Shown: piece after piece, positions 48,237-61,889 of the stretch | How positions within the stretch are numbered: position 1 is the stretch's first letter | Layout: every line of letters begins with the position of its first letter | Source of the DNA: Labia minor | Lineage: Eukaryota; Arthropoda; Insecta; Dermaptera; Spongiphoridae | Assembly (NCBI GenBank): GCA_963082975.1 | Contig: OY720345.1 | Location: 54,852,528-54,916,527, forward strand | DNA length: 64,000 nt | Direction of reading: 5' to 3' | Program-made: the position numbers and the translations under genes | Notes under the pieces: model-generated | The model's database searches: none | Told to the model about the DNA's origin: nothing | Seen by the model: the letters and a program-made list of their open reading frames with translations, nothing else

Positions 48237-49884
48237 CTAAAATTTTTCTGTATATACCTCTCGTTTACACTGATATTGTTAAATCTCATACTTAATTTAT
48301 TTATTTAAAGAAAAATAGTCTTGTAAATATCACTTATGAAAAAAAAAATGAAAATCGAAAAAAAAACAATGAAATCTTATTTGTTTTATTAATAAAAGAG
48401 TAATCGATTAGAGAGAAAGAAAATTAGATTTAAAAAAAAACATTTTCTATATCTCCCTTTCTCCAACCATGCCAGGTATATTCTATTCTTTTATAAATCT
48501 AGAGCCAATTTTTCTTTGTCTAATGGAATTTATTGTCCAAACAAACGTTATACTTTTGTTCAAAGATAAAAGGATATATTATTAATGAAATTTAACAAAA
48601 GGTTTGCGCAATGGGAAATAAATTAGAAATATATATATGAAAAATATACTTATTTCTCTATAAAATTTTAATTAATAATTAATTATTAAATTAATTATTA
48701 TTAATAATAGTATACTTTTATCTGTTCATGCTCATATAGGCAATTCATTTGGTTATGTTTTTATAAATTCAAAGATGGACTATCAAATGTAGATTTTTAC
48801 AAAAATCTAGCCATTACCATATCCGTATATTTTTTTTTAAGTCTTTGTATAAAATTCATGAGAAGGAGAGAAAATAACATCTTCATAAAATATTCTTATT
48901 TCATTTAATTAACTATGAACTGGGATGCATATAAATCAGCGTCTTGAATAGAGAATAACTCTAATTAAGAATATGTCTAGAAGAACCAATAGGGAAGCTT
49001 TTGAAATCTAAAACAAAAAAAAAGGAAAGAGAATATTTAATATTTATTACTTCTTTTATTTTTAAACGCATTGGATTTCATTCTGGACAGCTTTCCTATT
49101 CTCTATTAATAAATGATCAAGATCGCTGAAATCAAAGGATTGGAAAGGAAACGATCTTTTTCAGCTTTTTGTTGTAATTTTCACCAAAAATATGATAATT
49201 TTTAATCTCCAATTTGGTTATAAAATCTAAAATATAAAAATAATATTTTTCTTCTAAATAATATCCAGAAAATGAATCAGATTTGATATAATAATGGATT
49301 ATTCTAATATAATTGTTTGAATCCGTTTCCATCCAAAAGTTAGAATTTCATAAATTTTGAATATTTTAAAATAAAAAAAAATAATAAAAAAATGAAATAT
49401 TATTAAGAATAATATTTTTTTTAATAAATAAGCTTTAATAAATTTTTATTTTAAGTAAGCTTCAAAAGTATATAAATAAAAATAAAGTAGATAAAAATAA
49501 ATGTTGGTAAAAATTAATTAATTGTATAATATTGGTAGTTGAACCCCTACCTAACTTTTAATTAGGTTTGTGGCAAGGTTAAAGTTTGACTCTCAAGTTA
49601 ATTTAATAGATTTTTTTTTAAATTAAATGAAATGAAAAGTTCTAGAAGCGGTTTTTGTTATGATTAATCTTTAATTTGACTTTTGTATTTTATATTTTCT
49701 TTGAATCAATAAAATTATTTATAATAATAGATTAACTTAATTAATAAAATCTAGGTATATTCAAGATTAAATAAATAAATATAAGGAATAATAGATTAAA
49801 AACACTTTCTTCTGAATAAAAAAAAAATAACACTAAAAGATAAATACACTATTAATGAGTAAGGTATATCGATTTCTAATTTCA
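48237..49884. other. AT-rich stretch
   Basis: No repeat family or exon recognised. Confidence 0.5.
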
Positions 49885-50029
49885 GTCAATATGGCTCAGT
49901 TATCATGACAAAGGATCGGAGGTTGGGAACCCGACAGGAAGTGGGGGTGTTATCAAAATCTGAAATCTCTGTGATGTTTCGAATAACATTAAACAAATCA
50001 CTCTGGCACACCCTTTCCCTTTGAAAAGG
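49885..50029 (+). CDS. Possible terminal exon
   Basis: A good acceptor (ATTTCTAATTTCAG|) opens QYGSVIMTKDRRLGTRQEVG, continuing VLSKSEISVMFRITLNKSLW to a stop at 50029. No homology recognised; reported because the composition differs from the AT-rich surroundings. Confidence 0.22.
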
Positions 50030-50454
50030 AAAATGAAATGAAATCGGTTGGAAATTATATATTAATGAACTAAAGTTGATAATATTCTTATGTTGGTTAA
50101 AATAACAAATAAATAGTTAATATATTATATATTATTTTTTATTTGTTAAAGTTAATTTTAATTATTTATTATCATATTAAATATTTAATTAAAATAATAT
50201 TAGATTATGTAAATAATATAATCGATTTACATATTCTTTAATTCTTATTTATATTTTAAATTATTTTTTTCCATATAAAAACAAATATAACAGATCGATA
50301 GGTTAAAAAAATATAAATGAACAAAATAAGAAGTGTTTATAGTCCGTATTTATATTTCTTGCATAATAATAAGAAACAAAAACAAATAATTATGATCGAA
50401 ATTGACTTTTTTACTTATCAAAATATATTAATTGATTATAACTATTTGTTTTTT

Positions 50455-50785
50455 ATCGACCGACGATAGTAAGGGAGGTATTGTATTCACACCAAATTTC
50501 ACATGTGGAGATTTTTACATATCTCCACGAATCATGCATTTCTTAAACAGAAAAAAGTATTTTTAGCATGATGTCTGTCCGTCCGTCCGTTCGTATAGAT
50601 GTGTACAGCTCAACCGATTTTGATGAAATTTGGTATATTTACTTAATGCATCAGTATGATGAATTGATCAACTTTTTGGTGTATATCCGGAATCCGGAAG
50701 TGGAAGTATTACCGATCGACGATAGGAAGGGATTAATTTATTTCAAACCGTCGGTCGGTTCTGTCCCTGATCACAGGTCAACTTA
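50455..50785 (+). mobile_element. Family B repeat, copy 6, internally deleted
   Basis: Plus copy from ATCGACCGACGATAG to ATCACAGGTCAACTTA. The right half is fused at GATAGGAAGGGATTAATTTA, losing about 300 bases including the TGACGTCA-like motifs. Confidence 0.8.
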
Positions 50786-50946
50786 TTTATTATTAGGTCA
50801 GAAATACAGAAATATATAATTATATATAAATATATTTTATTATTTTAAAAAAATGCATTTTAGAATATTATTCATCATAATATACAAGTATAGAATTGCT
50901 ATAGATTGCTATGTTTCCTAAATCGTACCACTGTGGAGTTTCCTAA

Positions 50947-51152
50947 ATGGTACTGGCATCACCAGATTTCCCAGTTTCCGTAGATAAAGAAGACTGGTTT
51001 TGTACATTAAGCAAAGAATCTCGGCTTGAGAATATGATTCAATGCATAAAATGTAAAAGATGGGTACACGAGGCATGTTGCGGTGTCTTGGCTGGTAAAT
51101 TTACTATTGTCCTAAATGTCCTAATTAAATTAAATTTAATATATAATTACTG
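50947..51152 (+). pseudogene. Zinc-finger (PHD-like) tail, possibly of a pogo/Tigger-type transposase
   Basis: The frame encodes DWFCTLSKESRLENMIQCIK and continues CKRWVHEACCGVLAGKF. This is a C..C..H..C arrangement like PHD-type tails of some DDE transposase-derived proteins. A one-base slip after GKF restores YYCPKCPN-stop, the expected last Cys pair, so the copy is frameshifted. The family assignment is tentative. Flanks at 50915-50945 and 51258-51275 both contain GTACGATTTA / TAAATCGTAC in inverse orientation, which may be the element's ends. Confidence 0.5.
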
Positions 51153-54100
51153 CTAAAATAATTAATATTTAATAAATTATTTACATTATATATTGAGACC
51201 TTATTACTTATTTTATTTTATTACTTAAAAAATAGGTCTGATTTTGGAGATACCCCAGTACGATTTATGATACTCGTTGCCAAAATCGTATCTTTTGACG
51301 TATTTAAAGAAAAAGTGAAAATATTATTAATATGTTATTATAAATAAAATCATTGTCCAAGCAAGAATAGGATGTCCTAAATATTTGTTTAAATAAGTAA
51401 ATGAAATTTGATTGAAGATCAAATTTCCTTAAGGGGTATGATTTCAGCAAGTCTCCCGAATATATTCTAAGTGTAGGATCATTTCTTACAAATAAAAAGA
51501 AATCAATATTTATTTATATTTATAAATTATATTGATTTGATTTGAATTTGTTCCTCGTGATTATTTTACCATTCATTTTTATTTAATTTTTAAAAAACAT
51601 CTATATATTTTCTATTTATCTAAAAAAAAAATAATTAAATTCTAAATTTTTATACTTTAAACTATTATTTACACATTAGTTAAGTATAAAAAAGTTAAAA
51701 ATTAAATAAGTATAGAATTAATTCAAAAATTCAAGACCGATAGTATTATTTGATATACCACTACTTTAAATAGAATTCATATATAAAATATACTCTATGT
51801 TAGATGAAGGAAAAAAATTTACAGACCATCATGTATCATGAACTTTTATACATATATTAATATAATTTACAATTCTAATAGTTTGTTGTCTGTTATTGTT
51901 AATAAATAAAAAAAACAACACTTTTTCAGTTGTTTTCAAAACCAGAAGCTTTTAAAGACCTTATAAAAAAATTTCCTCTGTATACCTAGAGTAAAAGACA
52001 TTATGAAACTTTGCAACATTTAACTCTATAAATAGACAAACAGAGTTTGTATTATAGTCGACCGAGCATAACTAAAGTGGCAGTGACACAGGTGCAGTGG
52101 AAGGGAGAGAAAGAATCACAAACTTAAGATATAAAACTTTGGGATGAAGGAAAAAAAAAGAGAAAGTTTATTATAAAGTCGATTGGAAGCAAATTTCAAA
52201 GTCTCTTAATTATTTTGCCGATAAGCGATAGTAATAACAGAGAGTTGGTAACAATAATTCAATAATGATGATTGTTACGGTATGAGGTTAGTGATAAGGA
52301 ATTGTTTGTCCTCTCCATGGATTTCCTACTTACGAGGGGGAAGTCCCCAATGTTTGCGTTTGATTACCAAAGTCAACAAATTTTACAGGCAGAATGTAGC
52401 GGACAGACATTCAATCTATAAACCTATCAAAGGACAATCTTAACATCGGGAATCTTGCTGGAGTGATAAGTTAGGAGAACAATCGAATAGATTTAGTCCA
52501 AACACATTGTTAGGGGGAATTAATAACCAATTGATTATATAATTATTTATATAAGTAACAAAGATTGAAATTGATTATGGATTTAAGAATCAATTTATAA
52601 ATATTACTAAATAAATATTTTTCTTTTATATCGATAAGAAATCAGAATTCTTTATGTATTTACTCGTAGAATAATATATTCTTTTTAAAATTTTCACAAA
52701 GAAATTTTAAGTATAAAATGTATGATTTTCGTTCACCATTCTCCCATCTTTTCTATGTAATTTAAACTAAAAATTGAAAATTTAAGAACATATTTGTAGT
52801 ACATATACATATATATTCCCTTCTTGTATTATATTTGATTCAAACACAAACTAAAAAAATACTTTTAAGTTGTCCCTCACATCCCTCATTAAAAATTAAT
52901 CAAATATCGATTTTTTCAAATAATTAATAGATTTTTTTTATTTGTATCTCAGAGGATTTATTTATTTATTTAATTTATTCCAAGTGTTTCAAAATTTATT
53001 TTAGGTTTTTTTTTTCTACAAAATAATTGAAAATTTGTGGAGAAGTAAATCTATTGAAATCATTCATAAAATCTTTTTAGTTATGTAATACCAACTAATA
53101 AGTTTTTATAAATTATTAAATTTCATAACCTAGGTCTGTATAAAGATAATATTAATGAGAGGGATTGTGGTTTAGCGAGAGCACTCTATTTTATGCATAG
53201 AAAGTCTCTGGACAGCAATGCATCTGGAATACTAACAATCATTTAAAAGTAAAGCACACTGAATCTATCATTTACATCTATAATAACTGCTATTGCAAAA
53301 TATAAATCTTAAAAATTCTTATTATTAGCTTCAATATATATATTCGTCAATGAAAAAGATTAGAAATAATATCAAAAAATATTTTATGAAGATTTTAAAA
53401 ATTTCATTCATTTATATTTTAATATTAGACTATTTTATTTTTATGTTTTAAATTATTAGAAAATCTGATGAAAATTGAATTCTAAATCTTTCGACCTATA
53501 TTCATTGAATCTTGTAGATAAGAACAGTCTCCTGGTCATTTAATTTCAAATATAATCGGTATCGTGTAAATGCCGAGTTGGTTAGATAGAAGATGGTGTG
53601 GCTAGGATCCCATTAAACTGCGGCCTTTTGGCAAACAGGAAAGTACTTGCAGGGATAATTGATCTTTAGATTTGGACACAGAAAATTCCAAATGCCGTCT
53701 TCAGAGAGAAGAGTGGTGAAAGAATAAGAAAGAAGAAGCAATGCATGTTATATTTTATATTTTATTTATTGGTTGTGATATAAGTTGGTTGCTATGGTAA
53801 ATCAAGATTTAATAACTAAAATATTTTATATACTGTTTGCATGGCTGTGCCCCCAATAAAGTGGGCGCTAATCATTTTAATGGAATATTTATGATATGAA
53901 TAAAATTGAATAGGAATATACAATAAATAAATATAGATGATTAATGGGCGACAGTAATTGCTTTAGCTTCTGATGTCTACTTAAAATTTTAACATTACTT
54001 TTATTTGTAAAAGTACATTTTTCAATTTCTTTCTTTGTTATTAATAATTATTTTATAGTCCTATATATTATTAATAACAAAAAAACAAGAATTGCAATAT

Positions 54101-55746
54101 CAAATATCTTTATTAGATCGTTTATCACGAATGAACTACACACGCAATATTTTTTTTTTAATTATATTTTTATCTTGAACCATTTCAGTTCAATTTGTCT
54201 AAATTTTTTCTGACAGTTTATCTGTTCGTTGTTATCTGTTTCCTGAATGTCTTTTCTTTTGTGATTTTCTGCAAGTGTTAATTCGATGATTAGAGAATGT
54301 TCCAAATGGTGTGAGGTTAAAGGAAGTTTCAGCTTTAAAAGCTTAGGAAGGAGATAGTGGATCGACACCGAAGAGAGTGCCAAGGGGATGAAGGGCGGTG
54401 ACGCAAACCACAATTCAAGTCCACCATCCATCTTAATCAGATGTCTAATAAAGAAACAACGATGAAAATGGACATACAGATAAGAAAATGATCGAAATAA
54501 TGAAAATATACCAGATAGATATTGATTATATTTTAGTTTTAGTTTTCAATACAACATTGAGGTTAGAATACAAGAGCAATATACTAATATGTAAATAAAT
54601 AGTCTCCTTTGGTTTCAATCTACCTTATGTTAAGGGGAATCAATAAAAAAGAGCAAAACTTAAAAAACCTATATATATATATATACATATATATCATAAA
54701 AATGAAGAAAATGTGCATTTATTTGTTTTGGAAAATGATTTAATAATTTAAAAAAAAATGAATTAATTAATAATATTGAAGAAAAATAACTAAAAAATAC
54801 CTTAATTCTATATATCCCTTAATATCGAATAATAAAAACAAGAAGATTATGAGGATATGCAGTCAGAATGTCTGAATAAATTTTAACGCCAATTTTGTTT
54901 ACAGGGATTCAATTGAGAAACGACCGGTGAATAAAAATCAGGAACTACATTGGTGACATTTTAAAAGTTGGAATAAAGAATATGGGAAAGGAATTGAATG
55001 AAGATGGAATATTTGGGGAATGTGATGTGGACACCAATATCTTTCAAATTAAATATCACATCAGAGTTATATATAAACTTTTTGGATGCACTATTTATCC
55101 TTTTTAACGGAAAATATGATAGCAAAATTTAATTTAAAATATAAAATTAACCTTGAATATTTAATATTAAAAAAAATGATATAAAATGAATTAGTCTATC
55201 GATATATCTCGAGTTGGAAGGGAAGATTGATACCCTTTAGCATAGTTGCAAAAGAAAGACATAATAAAAAAAATAAATAGAGAATATTAGATGGATAGGG
55301 ATATAAATCATCGTCATCTTTCATATTTGACGTCACACAAAAGAGTCGATCTTTTTAATGATGTTACACACAAATAGATCAAACATTCGTACGAAGTACG
55401 AAGAAACGATTTCAAAGTTAGGGGTATGAGGGATTTTGTACAAAAGTAATTCATCGTAACTGACAAACAAATTCCTATAAAAGAGATGGCCAATTCTCCT
55501 TACTTTTCAGATACATGTTTGGAGTGAATGAAGGGAATGAATATAATGAAATCTTATTCGCGATTAAATATATAATCCATATATAATGATAGAGTTATAA
55601 CATAGTTTTAAACGTTTTTAATTTGATAATTATTTTATAATTTTTACTTTAAACGAAATTAAACAAACCGTCATTTAAAAAGATATAGGCACGAGAAAAC
55701 TAAAAAAATAATGTTTATTCACTCTAACGATATTATTATAAAATAA
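51153..55746. other. AT-rich stretch, no supported gene
   Basis: Less AT-rich patches occur at 52030-52130, 52240-52500, 53560-53720 and 54290-54440. The last has an 89-codon minus-strand frame (54162-54431) with a possible internal acceptor but no recognised family. Confidence 0.4.
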
Positions 55747-56092
55747 GCTGGATGAGTGTCTCCACTCAACTATCTCGCAATTTAAATTGGATTAAATAAC
55801 ATATATTATATTTAAATTAAAATTAATAAATGATATTTATTAAACCAGCGTATGTTTGGCTTTGTTGATGGCACCACGTCACGTGCTGGCGCGTGATTTG
55901 CAGAGTGAAAAAAATTAATTCCGATATTTTCAACGATTCAATCAAGCTGAAATTCTATATATAGCAGTTTTATACAATTTTTAATCATGTGAAAAACTAT
56001 CAAACATATATCTTTATTTTTACGGTCAGTTTAGAGGAAAAAAATGAAAACGTGGTAGGTAATGGACCTACTTCCGGATGAGCTTCATTTCT
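55747..56092 (-). mobile_element. Family A repeat, copy 9, truncated
   Basis: Minus copy from GCTGGATGAGTGTCTCCACTC that stops abruptly at CTTCATTTCT, where sequence coding for a hAT transposase tail begins. Half of the element is missing. Confidence 0.8.
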
Positions 56093-56275
56093 GTTGAAAA
56101 TTTAACACCATCTAAAATGGCTAATTTAAAATTTAGTCCATTAACCTCTTGTGAAGTTGAACGCACATTTTCAATATATAAAACAATTCTATCAGATAAT
56201 AGAGCATATTTTACCAGTGAGAATCTTGAAAAATACTTAATAATAAATTATAATGCTAAATATTTAAACAAATAA
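56078..56275 (+). pseudogene. hAT transposase C-terminal (dimerisation) fragment
   Basis: The frame encodes ANLKFSPLTSCEVERTFSIY, then DNRAYFTSENLEKYLI and NYNAKYLNK-stop. It matches the L(T/S)SC-VERSFS-YK ... FT-EN---YL hallmark of hAT transposase dimerisation tails. It directly abuts the truncated family A copy, so only the last exon-sized piece of the transposase survives. The first few residues belong to the junction. Confidence 0.75.
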
Positions 56276-57263
56276 ACATGTCAATATTTTACTATTATTT
56301 TCAAGTTTCACTTTGTTTTTAAAGCTTTGTTTAATTAAAATAAAAATATGTTCGATAAGTAAAATATTATTTACGTATTTTATATCATTTTATTTACAAT
56401 TGTATATCACCCTAAGGGGGATTTTTCTAAACCAAATTTTAAGCTTGGATCTAGTTTTTAAACAAGATATTAAACATAAATCGAGTTCAATATAAGAGCT
56501 AGTTTATATATAATTCTCTGAATAATAACTTTGAAATGACTTAATCTAAGCATTTTATCACATTTTTGTGTAAACATAAAAAAAAAAAAAAAAATAAAAT
56601 AAAAAGTAATTTGAATTGAATTTACAAATAACAAAACAAGTTTATTTTTATTTAATTTCCCCTGAATTGAAGTTTTAATTTCCGTTTGGAGATTAAATTT
56701 TATTTAGAGCAGGTCATAAGTTGTCTTTTCATCCTCTATCCATTCCTCCATTTGCTTTTTCTCATCCCGATTTAGTCTGTTGTTAGTTTTTGTTGTCCAT
56801 TTTTTTTATTTTATGGAATGTTTGAGTATTTGACAAAGCCATTGATCCTTGTTTTCTGTCGTTTTAATGTCATCAACCGCTGAGACATGATTAACATCAC
56901 TAACATGTAAATTTACATGAATGCTGTCTACTTAATAAAATATTGTAACGAGCCATCTCCGTTCCTCGTATGGGTGCCTCCATCTTTTATTTTATTCATA
57001 TATATATATATATATATATTATTCAAAAAGTTTTGATGCAATAATCAATTGTAGGAATGTGATCTTTAAATTGGCAATACCTCTAAATAAATTCATATTA
57101 TTTCCAGAACAAAATTTTTGAAGAATGTTTATGTGTAAATGGGGGGGGGGGGGAGAATGTCATACCATCATATTTCTTAACGATATCGAAAATATGTCAC
57201 AAAAAATGTTGATGATTATTAGCAAGATGATGAAAAGTTATTTGATGTAAAATTAGTTATCAA
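56276..57263. other. AT-rich stretch left of the Tc1 remnant
   Basis: (TA)n at 56999-57019 and a G(14) run at 57140-57153. Part of 57100-57260 may be upstream transposase sequence decayed past recognition. Confidence 0.4.
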
Positions 57264-57470
57264 ACAACGTTGACATGATTTCATCCAAAGAATTTGACCT
57301 CCTAACAGCTCAGATCTGAACTTCTTTATAATGAACATGAATGAAAGGGTCACTCACAAGTGCAGATGACCGAGTTTGGCATCATTGACGCAAGCTTTTG
57401 AAGCAACATTCGCCAATATTGACAGTAATTCATTAAAATGGACCTTTTGGAAGCTCATTTAAGGAAAATA
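57264..57470 (+). pseudogene. Tc1/mariner-type transposase C-terminal remnant
   Basis: Plus strand reads HDFIQRI-stop-PPNSSDLNFF, then NERVTHK and LASLTQAFEATFANIDSN. This parallels the FI-WPPxSPDLNPLDY ... LERVTxK ... A-FA-ID block of Tc1/mariner-like transposases, with stops and a lost proline-rich core. Strongly decayed. Confidence 0.55.
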
Positions 57471-59773
57471 TTCAAGTAGAAGAGGATTAAGTAAATGTCC
57501 TCTTATCCCTTCTAACCATCAATTAAAAATTATTCAAGTAACTATTTCGGTCTCTTCTGGTGTTGGAATACTTTAGTTTGATCTTTGACCCAGAGATATA
57601 ACTAACCCAGATTGTTGACATTTCTTTAAAAATCTAGCTTTAAAACTTATAAATTTCAAAATTAAATTAAATATAAACTATATAAACTTATAAATATAAA
57701 CTTTAGAAAATTACTATAAATTAAAATAAAAAACTATCAATTTTATTAAAGTTTAACTCTAGTTAAACTTCAAATTCAGCAAAGAACCACATAGAATTGT
57801 TTTTTTTTAATTTTACACCTAATATTTTAAAGAAAACTACTCAAAAATTTTTCTTTTTTTAAATTAATTGATTGAATGGTTTTGAAATTTATATTATTAA
57901 CTAATATTGACAAATATTTAACTAATTTTAAAGAACATAACTATTCTATTTATTCATACAATCCTTGAATTAATTTTTAGTAATATTATAAATATGGTAT
58001 CAACAATAACTTACAAGGAAATAATTTTTATTAAAATAAAATGATAATTAAATAACTATTTTTGTAATTTCTTTAATCATTATATTAAATGTGACTAGTA
58101 GATTTATTTATTTTTTTTTTCTTTTTAAAGAAATGTTCTGTTTTATTTTTACCTCTACTTTTTTAATTCTTGACCTAGGTATTATCTAACAATGCGATCT
58201 TCTTTTTGTTAGTGATTTTTTTTTATAAAAAATTGCGCATAAAAAATGTCTTTTCACAAGTACACACACAAATAGCACGTATACATCTACAAGCTCACAA
58301 ACACATTCACAGGCCCAAACAAAGTCTTAAATCTCTTTCATCTTTCTGAGATTTCTTCTGTTTTTTTTTTTTTTGTTTTTTTTGGTTTTGAGAAAGAGAA
58401 AAAAATCTGCGATTTATTTCGCCTTAGCCAAAGACTGAAAGAGAATGGGGCGGAGGAGAAAGTGCCTTTTGCAGAAGTAAAGAGAAAAAAAAAAGAATAA
58501 AAAAAAAGATAGAGAGAAATGAATTGAACTTTTAACTTGTCATTTCTAATAAAAATAATAAAAAAAAAAATTATTCTCAATATTATATATATATTGTATA
58601 TATAAGTAAAAATATATAATTTAAATTTTCTTCTTATTAAAAATTTTTTTGATTTTTTTTTAAATACTTATAAGTCAAGCTTAATTTCTGAGACACTGAT
58701 GAAAATTGTGCTGGAAGTATATAATAAAATAAAATCTAAACTAAAATTCCTACATAAAGAATCAATTTATTAATAGGTATTAGTAAATAAATAAATTATT
58801 AATATTATAAGAAATAATAATAATTAATATTAATAAATATTAGATATTAAATACAAATAAAATCTTTGAATTGTATAATTATTTTTATTTACTATATACA
58901 ATGGAAAATTATCTATTATCAAAGGTATCTTTGGAAGAATAAAAAAAAAATTCTCTCCATTTCCTGCTACCACGTTACTTCCGCCCGTTTCCAGATTGAG
59001 GGGAAGGTGACGGATCTTCGTCACTCAAGTTTCAACAACCTTGTGGTTTATGGATGACTCCTGAGGGGACGAAGAAATATGACTTATATAACGTTGGGGT
59101 GTGTGCTATCAAATAATTTCACTTAATTCATTCATGAAAGAGAAACCATTCACTTTTCTCTGTTATTGTAACATTGAGCAAGGCCATTTTAAATTAGATT
59201 TAATTAATATACAAAATTATACTGAATAGGTATGTAATAAAATGTCATTGGTTTGTTTATTAAATTGAAATTGAATGCATTTAGTTGCATTGTGTCTTGT
59301 AGTTCAATTACCTCAATTACATTGTAATTAGAGAGTTAATTTCATTTTAAAAGGGTTAACGAGCTCAAATGCCTTTTGAAAGAGGCATTCGTATTTTCCT
59401 TTCAATTACGTTCTTCAAAAACCTCAAAATTTCAATTTATTCATTTTCACTTAATATAATAGAAATTAATTAAAATGTTTTATCATTTTTGTTTTTTATA
59501 TAGAACAATATGAAATTATTCTTAATATAAATTAATGTTTTTCGAATAAATACATTAAAACATTCGAATATCTAAAGATCAAATTAAATTATCATAGACA
59601 TTATATTACATATATGCTATATATTGATATTTGATATCTATTTAATTATTTTATGATTAGATACTAAACAATTGCTCCTATTAGGATTGTTAGAATTTTT
59701 TCATGATTTTCTTTCAAATGATTTTGATTAATTTTTATTCATCTGACAAAAGTACAGTTTTATTGCATTGCTA
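57471..59773. other. AT-rich stretch
   Basis: 58960-59100 is less AT-rich with short frames on both strands (for example TKIRHLPLNLETGG on minus), unrecognised. Confidence 0.4.
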
Positions 59774-60205
59774 CAAGGGCAGGTCAAAGTCCGTGAATTT
59801 TTGAATGGAACACAGATTTTTGAGCTTCTTTGAGCTCCATACACTTCGTCCAATGTACAATTTTGTTATCCTTTCCAAAAAATAAAAGATTTGTCGAGAA
59901 TATCAAAAAAGGTATTTGTTTGTGAGATGATTTCAACGTTGGGGAGTCAAATTTATTTTTGCCGAATCATTTCTTCAGCTTTAGAAACAAGAAATATTCA
60001 CTCGGGGCTAAATCCGGAGGATAGGGCAGATGAGGGAGCAATTTGTATTCCAATTCATAAATTTTCATGGGAATTCACTTTTCACCAATCACGAGGTAGT
60101 TTGCTATTAATGGATATCAAACAAAAACTAAAAGACCCACCTGGTTCTAATTCCGTCAGGAGTCAGCTGATGGTTGCCTGCTGACAAGAGCAGTGTTGCC
60201 ATTTC
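59774..60205 (-). pseudogene. Mariner transposase C-terminal remnant
   Basis: Minus strand 59790-60050 encodes KLLPHLPYPPDLAP, then SEYFLFLKLKK-stop-FGKNKFDS and finally WTKCMELK, the D,D34D end of a mariner transposase with one stop and substitutions. A TIR-like GCAGGTCAAAGTCCGTG lies beside TA at 59772-59773. The upstream part (60075-60205) is not transposase; it matches the segment at 36841-36990 in inverse orientation. Confidence 0.7.
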
Positions 60206-60608
60206 ATTTAAGAGACGAGAAATCCAAAAAGTCACGTATAATTTATATCAAAATTGAAAACAAGAGTGAGTTTAGATTTAAATTTTACTCAGGGTGGTGA
60301 ATTTTTAGCACATTCCATAGAAATATTACTTAATGTTAATTTATAAATAATTTTTAATTATTATGTAAAATTATGAAGTTGAAATATTCAAATATAAATA
60401 TTATTATACGAATGAATATTATCATATGGATCACATATAACAATCAAACCTATTGGTTTCTGATTAATGGATTGACCATATGAGAAAATAAATTCAACAA
60501 AAATCAATTAAAAAAAATTATAAGATTAAAAGATCTTAAAGTAAAAATATCAATTATTCTATTTTTGATTAATAATATATAATGTCTCTATTTGTTTTTA
60601 AATTATTA

Positions 60609-60808
60609 GGGCTGATTATAAAAGGACTTTACAACTTTGAAAGCACCTAAATATTTATTGAAATTACTTTCAGAATTGAGAAAGGTGTTATTTTATTACA
60701 AAACACTTCAAGTTGAACATATGAGTGTCATTTTGATTTATTCTGTACGTAATTTCAATAAATATCTATGTGCTTTCAAAGTTGTAAAGTCCTTTTATAA
60801 TCACCCTG
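60609..60808. mobile_element. 200-bp MITE with long inverted repeats
   Basis: GGGCTGATTATAAAAGGAC at the left and GTCCTTTTATAATCACCCTG at the right are the outer parts of roughly 65-base inverted arms, which also include TTTACAACTTTGAAAGCAC. TA flanks (60607-60608, 60809-60810) point to a Tc1/mariner-type origin. The 62-codon frame through it is incidental. Confidence 0.85.
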
Positions 60809-61887
60809 TACATCTTTTATTTTGAAATACAATTAAAAGTCTTTATCAAAATCTATATCTTTTATTATAAATTTATTTCTTTTCTAAACCAAAATTTTCT
60901 TAACTTATTTCATGTCAAATGTCATATTTTTCTGCTGCTTTTTTATTCACCAATACATTTCTTATTTCTTTATTCATTCATTAACCTCATTCTATATATT
61001 TTATCGACATTTTTATTTTAATTCTATATTTTGTTATTTATCAAATTGTATTCTTTTTTTTTTTATAAATCCTGCAGCTCATTTCTTTTAATATTTTTAA
61101 TCTTCTTTACGAGGACATTTTTCAAAATTTTCAAGACATAATTTAAAGCAAAAGCACTGCTAGATGGTTATTTAATCCTCTGGTATTTATCTCGAAAAAT
61201 TCATGTAAATTGCTAGATGTCAATTTTTAATGCAATTTTAAACCCCAATCAGATTCACCCTCTCGCTCTTTCCATTTCCCCCATCTCTCTTACTCCCTAT
61301 TTCTCTTTCATATTCTCACACCCTATCGTTATTGATCGAATCATGATAAATTAGGGCATTAGAAGGGCGTTATAATATGTTGTTGTTGTTGTTGTTGTCG
61401 TTGTTGTCCTGAAGGCTTTCGAATGCTCCATGGATGGATGGATGGATGGATGGGGAAGAGGTGCAGCAAGTAATTCAATACCACACCATATAAATGCTTA
61501 TTAAGCTCTAGCATGCATAGCATAGCGCTCTGGATTATGCTTGGCTAAAGGGCCTTGAAATCTATTTAGGCCTAAATATGTCTACTCTATTGAGAGATGG
61601 AGCGCATGCATATCTATCTCATTCTACCAGGAGATGCGTCTCTCTCCTGTCATGCAAAACAAGGTGTGTATAATAAGATAATAACAACCTTCTTACCCAT
61701 TATAACCCATATTCAAAAAAAAAAAAAAACAAAACAAAAATAATACTTAAAAATTATTTTAGAACTTAATTAATTTTTTTTGAATTGATTTCAATCAAAT
61801 AATTAGAATAGATCAATAATTTATTATAATATTAATAATAATTTATAATAATTAGTAATAATAACATAATTAATAATCATAATAGAA
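60809..61887. other. AT-rich stretch with simple repeats and one unusual GC-richer block
   Basis: (GTT)n at 61379-61403 and (GGAT)n at 61431-61453 bound a 61400-61670 block of normal complexity containing GCATGC-rich sequence; no coding frame. Function unknown. Confidence 0.45.
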
Positions 61888-61889
61888 TA

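Noticed and set aside
53158-53215. tRNA-like stretch (TGTGGTTTAGCGAGAGCAC)
   Set aside because: A weak A-box resemblance only; no B box or cloverleaf can be formed.
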